Source: Fibrobacter sp. UWR3
GTDB taxonomy: Bacteria > Fibrobacterota > Fibrobacteria > Fibrobacterales > Fibrobacteraceae
Assembly: GCF_900143055.1 (NCBI RefSeq)
Contig: NZ_FRCW01000011.1
Span: 1-64,000 of the forward strand
Length of the DNA stretch: 64,000 bases
Direction of reading: 5' to 3'
Part shown: one piece after another, positions 32,851 through 39,783 of the stretch
Numbering within the stretch: position 1 is the stretch's first letter
Layout: each line of letters opens with the position of its first letter
Program-made: the position numbers and the translations under genes
The notes under the pieces: model-generated
Seen by the model: the letters and a program-made list of their open reading frames with translations, nothing else
The model's database searches: none
Told to the model about the DNA's origin: nothing

Positions 32851-33494
32851 TTACATTGCCGCCAAAATTTGTCGCATTTGACCTGGAAACGACTGGATTG
32901 GTAAATACAAAGGACGAAATCATCGAAATCGGTGCGGTCAAGTTCACCGTCGCCGTCGAGGGGAACAAGGTGGTGCCGAAGTTGCTCTCGGAATTCAACA
33001 TGCTCGTGAATCCCAACATGCTGATTCCCGAGGAGGCCTCCAAGGTGAACCACATTACCGACGACATGGTGAGGGATGCCCCTCCCGTGGGTGAGTGCCT
33101 CAAGAAGTTTACAGCCTTCTGCGGCCAGGGCACTATCCTGCTGGCCCACAACGCGAACTTCGACGCGAGCTTTTTGCGCGTGGCGTATGCCAAGAACCCG
33201 CAGCTCGTGCCCGTGAACCCCGTGGTCGACAGCCTCGTGATGGCGCGTACCATCTTGCCCGAACTCAGCAACCACAAGCTGGGCTTTATGGCGGGCCTGT
33301 TCATGAAGCGCGGGGAGTTCACCATGAAGATTGACCCCGCCAAGATGCACCGTGCCGTCTACGACTGCGAGATGCTCATGGAAGTGTTCGTTGCCCTGCT
33401 CCGCCGCCGCTTCAAGGAGAAGGACTGGGAAATGGCGAACATCATGGCTAGCCTCGCCAAGTACAAGGGCGTGCCGCAGTTTATCAATAAGTAG
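32847..33494 (+). CDS. DEDDh 3'-5' exonuclease (DnaQ/RNase T family)
   Basis: The 215-residue protein contains all exonuclease motifs: VAFDLETTGL (Exo I), LLAHNANFDASFL (Exo II) and HRAVYDCEM (Exo III with the DEDDh histidine). It resembles DNA polymerase III epsilon-type proofreading domains, but these motifs alone do not separate epsilon subunits from stand-alone nucleases. An ideal AAAGGAGG precedes the GTG start at 32847. Confidence 0.9.
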   Translation: MITLPPKFVAFDLETTGLVNTKDEIIEIGAVKFTVAVEGNKVVPKLLSEFNMLVNPNMLIPEEASKVNHITDDMVRDAPPVGECLKKFTAFCGQGTILLAHNANFDASFLRVAYAKNPQLVPVNPVVDSLVMARTILPELSNHKLGFMAGLFMKRGEFTMKIDPAKMHRAVYDCEMLMEVFVALLRRRFKEKDWEMANIMASLAKYKGVPQFINK

Positions 33495-33565
33495 TCATTG
33501 GTCAATAGTCATTAGTTATTGGTCAAAAAAAGCGCCAGAGGCGCCAAACTAAACTAATGACTAAT
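33495..33565. repeat. Heptamer-like intergenic tract
   Basis: TAGTCATTGGTCAATAGTCA and TAGTTATTGGTC, then CTAATGACTAATAACTAG downstream, are degenerate ATTGGTC/AATGACC units on both strands. Confidence 0.5.
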
Positions 33566-33574
33566 AACTAGATA

Positions 33575-33607
33575 CACAAAACACCGCCAAAGGGTCACCT
33601 TGGCGGT
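33575..33607 (-). terminator. Terminator of rpmB
   Basis: ACCGCCAA (33583-33590) and TTGGCGGT (33600-33607) form an 8-bp stem; on the minus strand GTTTTGTG follows. Confidence 0.7.
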
Positions 33608-33631
33608 TAAATTCTGTAGCCGGAGCGGGAA

Positions 33632-33853
33632 TTAGATTCCGAGTTCCTGGGCGACGGCCTGAATGCCGACCTTGTTGATGGTGCGGAGACCGGCGGCGCT
33701 CACGCGGAGGGTCACCCAGCGGTCTTCTTCAGGAATGTAGAAGCGCTTCTTCTGGAGGTTGGGAAGCTGCTTCATCAACTTCTTGCGGTTGGAGTGGGAA
33801 ACCATGTTGCCCACGAGGCCGGCCTTACCGGTAACTTCACAAATGCGGCTCAT
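33632..33853 (-). CDS. rpmB: 50S ribosomal protein L28 (bL28)
   Basis: The 73-residue protein begins MSRICEVTGKAGLVGNMVSHSNRK and has KKRFYIPEEDRWVTLRVSAAGLRTI, the standard bL28 sequence. Only one Cys is present near the N-terminus, so it lacks the zinc-binding form of the ribosomal protein. It is transcribed in the same direction as ispH upstream and has its own terminator. Confidence 0.97.
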   Translation of the reverse strand: MSRICEVTGKAGLVGNMVSHSNRKKLMKQLPNLQKKRFYIPEEDRWVTLRVSAAGLRTINKVGIQAVAQELGI

Positions 33854-33918
33854 AATAAACTCCGTTGTTTTTCGGACACCAATTTTAGATAAAAATCACT
33901 GAATTGTCAAGGCTAAAG

Positions 33919-34851
33919 TTAATCCTGCAGCTCTTTGGGCAGGTTAAACTTGGTCGATTCCAGCAATTTTATCAAATTTTCGGTATTTAGAGGGCTAAAA
34001 CGGGCTTTTAGCCAGTCCACCACCTCCTGGACCAGGATTTCGGGTGCGCTCGCCCCGCTCGAAATGCCCACGGACTCGATGCCCTCGAACCAGGAGGGGT
34101 CGAGGTCGTTCACGCCGGCGATCAGGTGGCTCTTGATGCCCTGCTCCAGCCCCAGTTCCATGAGTCGGGTGGAATTCGAGGAGTTTTTCGCCCCCACCAC
34201 GAGGAGCATGTCGACCTGCTTGCAGAGGTCGAGAACCGCCGCCTGCCGGTTGCCTGTCGCGTAGCACAGGTCGCCCGCATTCGGGCCGACGATGTTCGGG
34301 AATTTCGCCTTGAGGGCGTCGATAATCTTGCGGGTCTCGGCCACGGAGAGCGTCGTCTGGGTAATGTAGGCGAGTTCCTTGCCTTCGGGTACGGCGACCT
34401 TCGCGACGTCAGCCTCGTTCTGGATGAGCGTGATGGCGCCTTCGGGGAGTTGCCCCAGCGTGCCTTCCACTTCGGCGTGTCCCGCATGCCCGATAAGGAT
34501 GGTGTGGCGGCCCGCGGCGTAGTGCCTCTTGGCGCTGTAGTGCACCTTGAGCACCAGCGGGCAGCTTGCGTCGAGCACCTTGAGCCCGCGCTTTTCGGCA
34601 TCGGCGTAGATGTGTTCTGCGACCCCGTGGGCGGAGAATATCACGACCGAGCCTTCCGGTACCTCGTCGACCTCGTCGACGAACACGACGCCCTTCTCCT
34701 TGAGGGTGTCCACCACGAACTTGTTGTGCACGATCTCGTGACGCACGTAAATGGGGGTACCGAACTTTTCGATGGCTTTTTCTACCACGTGGATGGCACG
34801 GTCGACGCCGGCACAGAACCCACGCGGGGTGGCAAGTACGAGTTTTTTCAT
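33919..34851 (-). CDS. ispH: 4-hydroxy-3-methylbut-2-enyl diphosphate reductase
   Basis: The 310-residue protein has the three Fe-S cysteine motifs (PRGFCAGV, DASCPLVLKVH, GDLCYAT) and the histidines of IVHNKFVVDTL and SAHGVAEH. IspH makes IPP and DMAPP in the final step of the MEP isoprenoid pathway. It starts directly after the waaA stop with no gap, so it is the promoter-distal member of the minus-strand operon ABC-ICMT-waaA-ispH. The last ~20 residues are family-specific tail. Confidence 0.97.
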   Translation of the reverse strand: MKKLVLATPRGFCAGVDRAIHVVEKAIEKFGTPIYVRHEIVHNKFVVDTLKEKGVVFVDEVDEVPEGSVVIFSAHGVAEHIYADAEKRGLKVLDASCPLVLKVHYSAKRHYAAGRHTILIGHAGHAEVEGTLGQLPEGAITLIQNEADVAKVAVPEGKELAYITQTTLSVAETRKIIDALKAKFPNIVGPNAGDLCYATGNRQAAVLDLCKQVDMLLVVGAKNSSNSTRLMELGLEQGIKSHLIAGVNDLDPSWFEGIESVGISSGASAPEILVQEVVDWLKARFSPLNTENLIKLLESTKFNLPKELQD

Positions 34852-36042
34852 TTAGACCGCTCCCTGCGGAATTATACTGCGGATGTATTCGACAAACTGG
34901 CGGTAGGAATCCTGGATTTTCGCCTTCTCGTGGGTGAGGAACGTGCTCACGAGTTTCGGGTCGGGAAGGTTCCGCCTCGCGTACCCGGCGGTGGACATGA
35001 GCTGCGTCAGCACGCCTTCGCGTACGAGTGCCGCGACGTTTTCCTTTTGCCCGGTAGCGAACGGCCCGATGCAGGTGGCAACGCCCATCTGCAGGGGTTC
35101 CCAGAAGTCGTGCACGCCTATCCCGCGGCTGAACGAGCCGCCCACGATTGCAGTGCGGGCCTTGCTGAACACGTCCTTGGTGAGCCCGAAGTGAGTCACT
35201 ATCGAGACCGTTCCCTTCTGCACGAGCGGCCAGTCCACGACCAGGAGTTCCTGCTCGAGGAGCGCCTTGCGGAATGCCTCGACCTCGGTGAGCCTGCGCG
35301 GGATGAGCACTACGGATTCTTGCCGCTTGATGGAAGAGACTATCATGCGGCTCAGGCTTGCCCATTCGGCCATGTGCATCGACACGAATACGGTATCGAT
35401 GGTCGGGTTCTCGTTGCGCGCGATATCCTTGCCCGCACGCACCCAGGGGAGAATCTTCCAGTCGCCGCCAATCATGGTGTTCGCGATGTTGGCCTTGGAG
35501 GCGACGTTCATGAACCGCGAGAGGTCGCCGCCGGTCTGCATGCTGGCAAACCCGACGGGCGAAAAGTCTATGCCCGGGAACGAACTGCGGTAGCGGCCCG
35601 AGACTATGGCGACGGAGGGCTTTACGCTAAGCGTGCGCATTGTCGAGATGTAGCCTGGCCAGAGCTCGTTTTCGGCGAGCACGAGCGCGACGGGCTTGAC
35701 CTTCTTCACGAAGGCCTTCATGGCGGTCTGCGTGTCGGCGGGTGCGATGGCCGCCTCGATTTGCCCGCCCGATTCCTGCAGGAACTCGACCACCTCCACC
35801 TTTTGCGTGGTGATGAGAATCCAGGGCAGGTTCGCGATGTCCTCTTGCAGGAACTTCGCGAGGTTCAGGAGCATCTTGCATTCCCCGAGGCTTGCCCCGT
35901 GCATCCACAGGAATGGGCCTTCGGGCCAGGGTCCGTTCAGGCGGTCGCCGATATGGAACCGTGTATTTACGGCAGGGACCTTAGCGACTGCCTTGGCGGC
36001 AGTGCCAATGGCGAATCGTGCAAAATCAATCGCGTTAAACAT
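34852..36042 (-). CDS. waaA: 3-deoxy-D-manno-octulosonic acid (Kdo) transferase, divergent
   Basis: The 396-residue protein has the N-terminal GASLGE motif (WMHGASLGECKML), LAENELWPGYIS near 125, and the C-terminal GGSFSRGIGVHDFWEPLQMG, where canonical WaaA has GGSF..xGGHN..EP. It would add Kdo to lipid A precursors at the inner membrane, consistent with a Gram-negative envelope. The usual N-terminal membrane anchor is weak. The gene lies between an isoprenylcysteine methyltransferase-like gene and ispH. Divergent motif 3 lowers confidence slightly. Confidence 0.78.
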   Translation of the reverse strand: MFNAIDFARFAIGTAAKAVAKVPAVNTRFHIGDRLNGPWPEGPFLWMHGASLGECKMLLNLAKFLQEDIANLPWILITTQKVEVVEFLQESGGQIEAAIAPADTQTAMKAFVKKVKPVALVLAENELWPGYISTMRTLSVKPSVAIVSGRYRSSFPGIDFSPVGFASMQTGGDLSRFMNVASKANIANTMIGGDWKILPWVRAGKDIARNENPTIDTVFVSMHMAEWASLSRMIVSSIKRQESVVLIPRRLTEVEAFRKALLEQELLVVDWPLVQKGTVSIVTHFGLTKDVFSKARTAIVGGSFSRGIGVHDFWEPLQMGVATCIGPFATGQKENVAALVREGVLTQLMSTAGYARRNLPDPKLVSTFLTHEKAKIQDSYRQFVEYIRSIIPQGAV

Positions 36043-36049
36043 GTTTATC

Positions 36050-36682
36050 TCAGGCCGTGTAGATTTTGAGTAGAACCATTATCAAATTAAAAAATACGAA
36101 CCAGAACCACGTGGAGGCATCGGCGCGGAAGGCCTGTAAAACGGTGCGCGCGGGGCTGCCGCCGGAGTTGCGGCAGAAAAGCGCCTCGATATTCGCGGAA
36201 CTCATCGGCGTTCTTTGGGCCCAGGCGCGCCAGGTGTCGCCGAACTTTTCTTCAAGGAAGCGGTCTTCGGCGCGGGCGAGCGCGTATTCGAAGAAGGCAA
36301 TCGCTATAATGAAGATGTGGAAGAGCCCGCTCACGCCGAGATGGAAAAAGATTGCGCCCAGCGCGATGTAGGTGTTCGACGTGTACAGCGGGTGGCGCAT
36401 GTGGGCGTAGGGCCCTGTGGTAACGAGTACGGCGGCCTCGTGCGTGGAGCCGCGCGTGTGCTGGCCTATAAACTGGCGGGCCCTGATGCGGAGCGCGATG
36501 CCCAGAATGTAAAAGAGAAGCGTGCCGATGTAGGGTATGCATGTCGTGCCGCCGCCCTTTAGGGCAAGGGCATCCAAAGATACATGCGGGAAGGGCGCTG
36601 CGGGGCAGGCGAGGAGCGCCACGGCGCCCAGCGCGAGGATATAGCCGCGGAAGCGGTAGAGAATTTCGCTAGCCTTTCGCAC
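36050..36682 (-). CDS. ICMT/PEMT-like membrane methyltransferase
   Basis: The 210-residue protein has about five hydrophobic segments and the motif GPYAHMRHPLYTSN near 90, with EDRFLEEKFGDTWRAW (ICMT/PEMT C-terminal motif). Such integral membrane enzymes transfer a methyl group from SAM to isoprenylcysteine, phospholipid or unknown lipids; the substrate is unknown. Its first codons overlap the end of the ABC gene by 14 bases, and waaA starts 7 bases after it, so it is in the middle of an operon concerned with the envelope. Confidence 0.8.
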   Translation of the reverse strand: MRKASEILYRFRGYILALGAVALLACPAAPFPHVSLDALALKGGGTTCIPYIGTLLFYILGIALRIRARQFIGQHTRGSTHEAAVLVTTGPYAHMRHPLYTSNTYIALGAIFFHLGVSGLFHIFIIAIAFFEYALARAEDRFLEEKFGDTWRAWAQRTPMSSANIEALFCRNSGGSPARTVLQAFRADASTWFWFVFFNLIMVLLKIYTA

Positions 36683-38438
36683 GTTCCATCTCCACTACGT
36701 TGAAGCGGGACTGCGTCGTAGCGCTGAACGGGTCGTGACTCGCCATGATGACCCACTTGCCGAGGGCGGCTGCGGTATCGAGGAATGCGAGGAGAATGCG
36801 TTCGCGGTCGTCGAGCGCGATGGCGGCCATCGGTTCGTCGAGGAGGACGGTGGGCGAGTCGCTTGCGAGTGCCCACAGGAGGGCGATGCGGGAGCGTTCC
36901 CCGCCCGAAAGGCCCTGCTTTTCGAGCAGGCGGTCGGTACCGGCGGTTCGCGCGAAGCTTGCGAGAAGGTCTGATTTCGGGATGTTTGTCGCGGGGTCGT
37001 CGTTTATCGCGGGGCTGTTGCTTATCGCGGGGTTGAACGTGCCCGCGGATTTCGGGCTTTTTTCGGGTGCCGAGCTGCCCGCGGATTTCACTCTGTTAAG
37101 TTGTTCTATAAGCAGGCGGCGGGGCGGGAGTTCCAGGTCTTGCGGGATAAAGAACACGTTTGCGGGCTGGGCTGTTCCTTCGGGCAGTGACTGCGCGGGT
37201 GTATCGCGGGTCGCGGCCTCCCACTCCTCGAGGCCCGCAAGCAGGCGCAACAGGGTCGATTTTCCGATGCCGTTCTGCCCGCGCAAGAGTACGGGCTTTT
37301 CTCTGGACAAAGTAATCCCGAAATCGCGATAGACCGGCGTATCGCTCCCCTCGTAGGTAAAGTTCCCGTGCGCGATTACAATGCAGTCGTCATTGCGAGC
37401 CTCGGAGAGGCGTGGCAATCTCGAACCCGCCTCCAGACCGCATGCGTCGCCGGCATCCTTAGCGGCGCCGTTTAAATCCTGATTAGAACGGTCCGCCGCC
37501 CGCATCGGCAACCCCTCGAATTCCTCCAGCATGTCGCAGGCGCTCGCGGCGGCCCGGAACTGCGGCACGGCGCGGGCGCATTCCTTCACCGGCTTGTAGC
37601 AGAGCAACAGCGCCGAGCAGAACAGCACGAGCCCCGTGCCGTCCATCCACCCGCGGGCGATAAGCATCGCGCAGAATGCGAGAACCGCGACCATCGCCAC
37701 CACCGAGAGCGTCTCCATCGCGATGGAAAGCGCGTTCTTGCGGATGCTCGCATCTAGCCCCTTGCGGTTGAGCGTGCCAGCCTCTTCCGAAACCTCGCGG
37801 GCAAGGTGCTCGATTTCGGCATTGCCGCTCCAGTTGCGGTAGAGCCTGCGGGCGGTATTCAGCGAAAGCCTAAAGTTCGACCGCGCGTACAGGAGCGATT
37901 CTTCTTGCGGGCCGAGCGCGTGGAGCCTGCGCTGCATCCAGGCGACAAACGGCACCACCGCCGCAAACAGGAACAGCGTGAGCGGCCACGAGATGTACAG
38001 GAGCACCGGCAAGAAGATGGCGAGTTGCAAAAGCGCCTGCACCAGCTGGAAATACGCCCCGGCGTTGCTCTGGAGCGAGAGCGTCGCCTCGTAGGCGGCC
38101 TCGACCTTCGAATCGCCCGAACCGTCGTGGAAAAGCCGGGGCGAAAGCATGCGGATGCGCCCAAGGAACCACTCGGTGACGTTTTTCCCGGTATTGAACA
38201 GGAATGTCTCGGAATTGCGGGCCTTCGCGAACATGAACACCAGGCGGAGCGCTGCGAGGAGGGCCATCAGTCCTGCCCATTCCCAGAGGGTAAACGGCGA
38301 ACTGCCCTCGAGCAGCCCCATGAACGAGCGGATGCCCCACAGGAGCCCCGCGTCGGCGAGGCTTGCCATGAAAGCGAGCGGCAAATACCGCAAAATCCCG
38401 CGCAAAAGGGACTTTTTTAGCCTTTTTTTGATGTTCAC
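36669..38438 (-). CDS. ABC exporter, fused permease and ATPase
   Basis: The N-terminal ~320 residues form a six-helix exporter permease domain. The ATPase domain has Walker A LLRGQNGIGKSTLLRLLAG (near 384), signature LSGGERSRIALLWAL (near 506), Walker B VLLDEP (near 530) and the switch MASHDPF. Two regions are unusual. SRLPRLSEARNDDC (near 340) is the translation of an intergenic repeat. A Ser/Ala/Pro/Asn-rich insert (about 455-495) separates the Q-loop from the signature. The frame is open to 38555, but that overlaps tRNA-Glu; GTG 38438 gives VNIKKRLKKSLLRG and is preferred, although no ribosome binding site is clear. Substrate unknown. Confidence 0.8.
   Translation of the reverse strand: MNIKKRLKKSLLRGILRYLPLAFMASLADAGLLWGIRSFMGLLEGSSPFTLWEWAGLMALLAALRLVFMFAKARNSETFLFNTGKNVTEWFLGRIRMLSPRLFHDGSGDSKVEAAYEATLSLQSNAGAYFQLVQALLQLAIFLPVLLYISWPLTLFLFAAVVPFVAWMQRRLHALGPQEESLLYARSNFRLSLNTARRLYRNWSGNAEIEHLAREVSEEAGTLNRKGLDASIRKNALSIAMETLSVVAMVAVLAFCAMLIARGWMDGTGLVLFCSALLLCYKPVKECARAVPQFRAAASACDMLEEFEGLPMRAADRSNQDLNGAAKDAGDACGLEAGSRLPRLSEARNDDCIVIAHGNFTYEGSDTPVYRDFGITLSREKPVLLRGQNGIGKSTLLRLLAGLEEWEAATRDTPAQSLPEGTAQPANVFFIPQDLELPPRRLLIEQLNRVKSAGSSAPEKSPKSAGTFNPAISNSPAINDDPATNIPKSDLLASFARTAGTDRLLEKQGLSGGERSRIALLWALASDSPTVLLDEPMAAIALDDRERILLAFLDTAAALGKWVIMASHDPFSATTQSRFNVVEMERAKG
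37388..37423. repeat. Intergenic-type repeat inside the ABC exporter gene
   Basis: CGTCATTGCGAGCCTCGG and GCGTGGCAATCTC form the classical GTCATTGCGAGC...GCAATCTCG repeat. Read on the minus strand it encodes SRLPRLSEARNDD, upstream of the Walker A motif. Confidence 0.7.
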
Positions 38439-38516
38439 CGAAAAAAAATACAAAAAATGTCGCTCGGCCCCCTTTACAAAAATCCACGAATAACTATATT
38501 TGGCCCTACATAAGAC

Positions 38517-38589
38517 GCCCCTATCGTCTAGTGGCCCAGGACTCGGGATTTTCATTCCCGCAACAGCGGTTCGAAACCGCTTGGGGGTA
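38517..38589 (+). tRNA. tRNA-Glu (TTC)
   Basis: Acceptor GCCCCTA/TGGGGGT, D-arm, anticodon stem CGGGA/TCCCG with loop TTTTCAT (anticodon TTC), and T-arm AGCGG-TTCGAAA-CCGCT complete a cloverleaf of 73 nt with discriminator A. The CCA is not encoded. Confidence 0.95.
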
Positions 38590-38590
38590 T

Positions 38591-38620
38591 AAAAGAACCA
38601 TTCGAAAGAATGGTTCTTTT
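38591..38620 (+). terminator. Terminator of tRNA-Glu
   Basis: AAAAGAACCATTC-GAAA-GAATGGTTCTTTT is a 13-bp hairpin with a GNRA-type loop, beginning right after the tRNA. Confidence 0.85.
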
Positions 38621-38672
38621 ATTTTGTGGTTGGCCTTGGCGCGAAGCGGCGAGGCCCAACCTTAAAGGGTAT

Positions 38673-38708
38673 AATAAGACCAACCGAAAGGTTGGTCTTA
38701 TTTTTTTA
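38673..38708 (+). terminator. Second, similar terminator hairpin
   Basis: AATAAGACCAACC-GAAA-GGTTGGTCTTATT plus seven T. The sequence before it (CCTTAAAGGGTATAATAAGACC) resembles the tRNA-Glu 3' end and its terminator (GCTTGGGGGTATAAAAGAACC), suggesting a duplicated tRNA 3' region. Confidence 0.7.
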
Positions 38709-38736
38709 GGTTGAACTTTTTTTTATCATTTTTCTA

Positions 38737-38774
38737 TTGACTTATCATAATTATGATATTATATTATCATAATA
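38737..38774 (+). promoter_or_regulatory. Promoter with palindromic operators for the Phd/ParE module
   Basis: TTGACT (38737-38742), a 17-bp spacer and TATATT (38760-38765). The spacer is filled by the perfect 16-bp palindrome TATCATAATTATGATA (38743-38758). A second inverted repeat TATTAT-C-ATAATA (38762-38774) covers the -10 and the start region. Antitoxins of the Phd/YefM group bind such sites to repress their own operon. Confidence 0.8.
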
Positions 38775-38786
38775 AAGGAGGTTCCC

Positions 38787-39044
38787 GTGCCGAATATTCG
38801 ACCGATTTCAGACTTGCGCAACAACTTTACGAGCGTCGCAGAAACCGTACACAAGTACGACGAGCCCATGTATCTGACCAAGAACGGTGTGGGCGACATG
38901 GTTGTGATGTCCATCGAGTGCTACGAAAAGCAGATGGCTCAATTGGAACTCTATTCGAAACTTGCCGAGGCTATTTCCGAAGTGGAACGTGGTGCGGAAT
39001 GCGCTGATGCGGAAAAATTCCTGAAGGACTTGATGAATGGCTAA
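38787..39044 (+). CDS. Phd/YefM-family antitoxin
   Basis: The 85-residue protein starts PNIRPISDLRNNFTSVAETVHKYDEPMYLTKNGVGDMVVMSIECYE, the Phd/YefM DNA-binding domain, with a C-terminal helix that would wrap the toxin. AAAGGAGG precedes the GTG start. The 3' end overlaps the toxin gene by 8 bases. Expected roles: neutralise the ParE-like protein and repress the promoter through the palindromes at 38743-38774. Confidence 0.92.
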   Translation: MPNIRPISDLRNNFTSVAETVHKYDEPMYLTKNGVGDMVVMSIECYEKQMAQLELYSKLAEAISEVERGAECADAEKFLKDLMNG

Positions 39045-39369
39045 AAAGTACGAAGTCGTCGTCACGCCTTCGGCACAAAGAGACCTGACCGAGATCAAGT
39101 CTTATTTTACGAACATTCTAAAAACGGCTTCAAATTCCGTTTTTGAGAAATTCATTGAGCAGGTCAGGCTGTTGAAGGCGCATCCGTTCACGTATCCCGT
39201 CCATCAAGATTCGTTATTGAAACTCGTTGGCTACAGGGTCATTCCCATTGACAACTATCTGATGTTCTATGTGGTTAGGGACAATACGGTCCAAATACAC
39301 CGCGTACTCTACGCCAAGCGTAATTACACTCAACTATTGGGCATAGGCGAAAATGCTTCATGTGACTGA
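39037..39369 (+). CDS. RelE/ParE-family toxin
   Basis: The 110-residue protein has the ParE-type fold signature: VVVTPSAQRDLTEIKSYFTNIL, a HPFTYP segment, KLVGYRVIPIDNYLMFYVVRDNTVQIHRVLYAKRNYTQLL. ParE members poison DNA gyrase and RelE members cleave mRNA at the ribosome; the sequence does not decide which. It overlaps both neighbours, which is typical for tight stoichiometric control. Confidence 0.92.
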   Translation: MAKKYEVVVTPSAQRDLTEIKSYFTNILKTASNSVFEKFIEQVRLLKAHPFTYPVHQDSLLKLVGYRVIPIDNYLMFYVVRDNTVQIHRVLYAKRNYTQLLGIGENASCD

Positions 39370-39592
39370 CGCGAAATATATTGGCGACTACAAGATATCC
39401 GTCGAATTCAACGACGGATGCCGTTTTGTCGCTGATTTTGAAGGCGTCATCAAGTCGGACCACCGACCCATCGTGCAGCAACTTGCAGATATCAATACCT
39501 TTAAGGATTTCACGCTGCAAACGCACACAATCACATGGCCGAACGGAGTCGATTTCGCCCCGGAATTCATCAAGAGCCTTCTGAAGTTTTAA
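39353..39592 (+). CDS. DUF2442 protein
   Basis: The 79-residue protein (MLHVTDAKYIGDYKISVEFNDGCRFVADFEGVI ... WPNGVDFAPEFIKSLL) is a DUF2442-type protein. These small proteins are often found beside toxin-antitoxin or DUF4160 genes and have no proven function. It overlaps the ParE gene by 17 bases, so it is part of the same three-gene operon and may modulate the toxin. Confidence 0.88.
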   Translation: MLHVTDAKYIGDYKISVEFNDGCRFVADFEGVIKSDHRPIVQQLADINTFKDFTLQTHTITWPNGVDFAPEFIKSLLKF

Positions 39593-39734
39593 TTCCGATT
39601 GAAGAAAGTTCGCGTATTCATTTTCGAACTCCTCTTTCTGCTTCGGGTCTTCCATGACTCTTTCAAAAGTCGATTTAGTTTTTTTTCATAATTCAAATGT
39701 ATCTCCTTTTTGATGCGGGGTCAAGAGTAAAAAC

Positions 39735-39767
39735 AAAAAAAGAGTCCGCATGCGCGAACTCTTTTTT
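39735..39767 (-). terminator. Terminator of the carboxyltransferase gene
   Basis: On the minus strand AAAAAAGAGTTCGC-GCAT-GCGGACTCTTTTTT forms a hairpin with T-run. It may also work for the plus-strand toxin module (poly-T at 39762-39767). Confidence 0.75.
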
Positions 39768-39783
39768 AATTTGTCTATAAGAC

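Noticed and set aside
34126-36069. A 647-codon plus-strand frame across ispH and waaA
   Set aside because: It spans two well-supported minus-strand genes and their junction; mirrored codon bias explains it.
39275-39655. Minus-strand frame starting MEDPKQKEEFENEYANF opposite DUF2442
   Set aside because: The first ~25 residues look protein-like, but the rest overlaps DUF2442 in antisense and matches no family; at most a short remnant.
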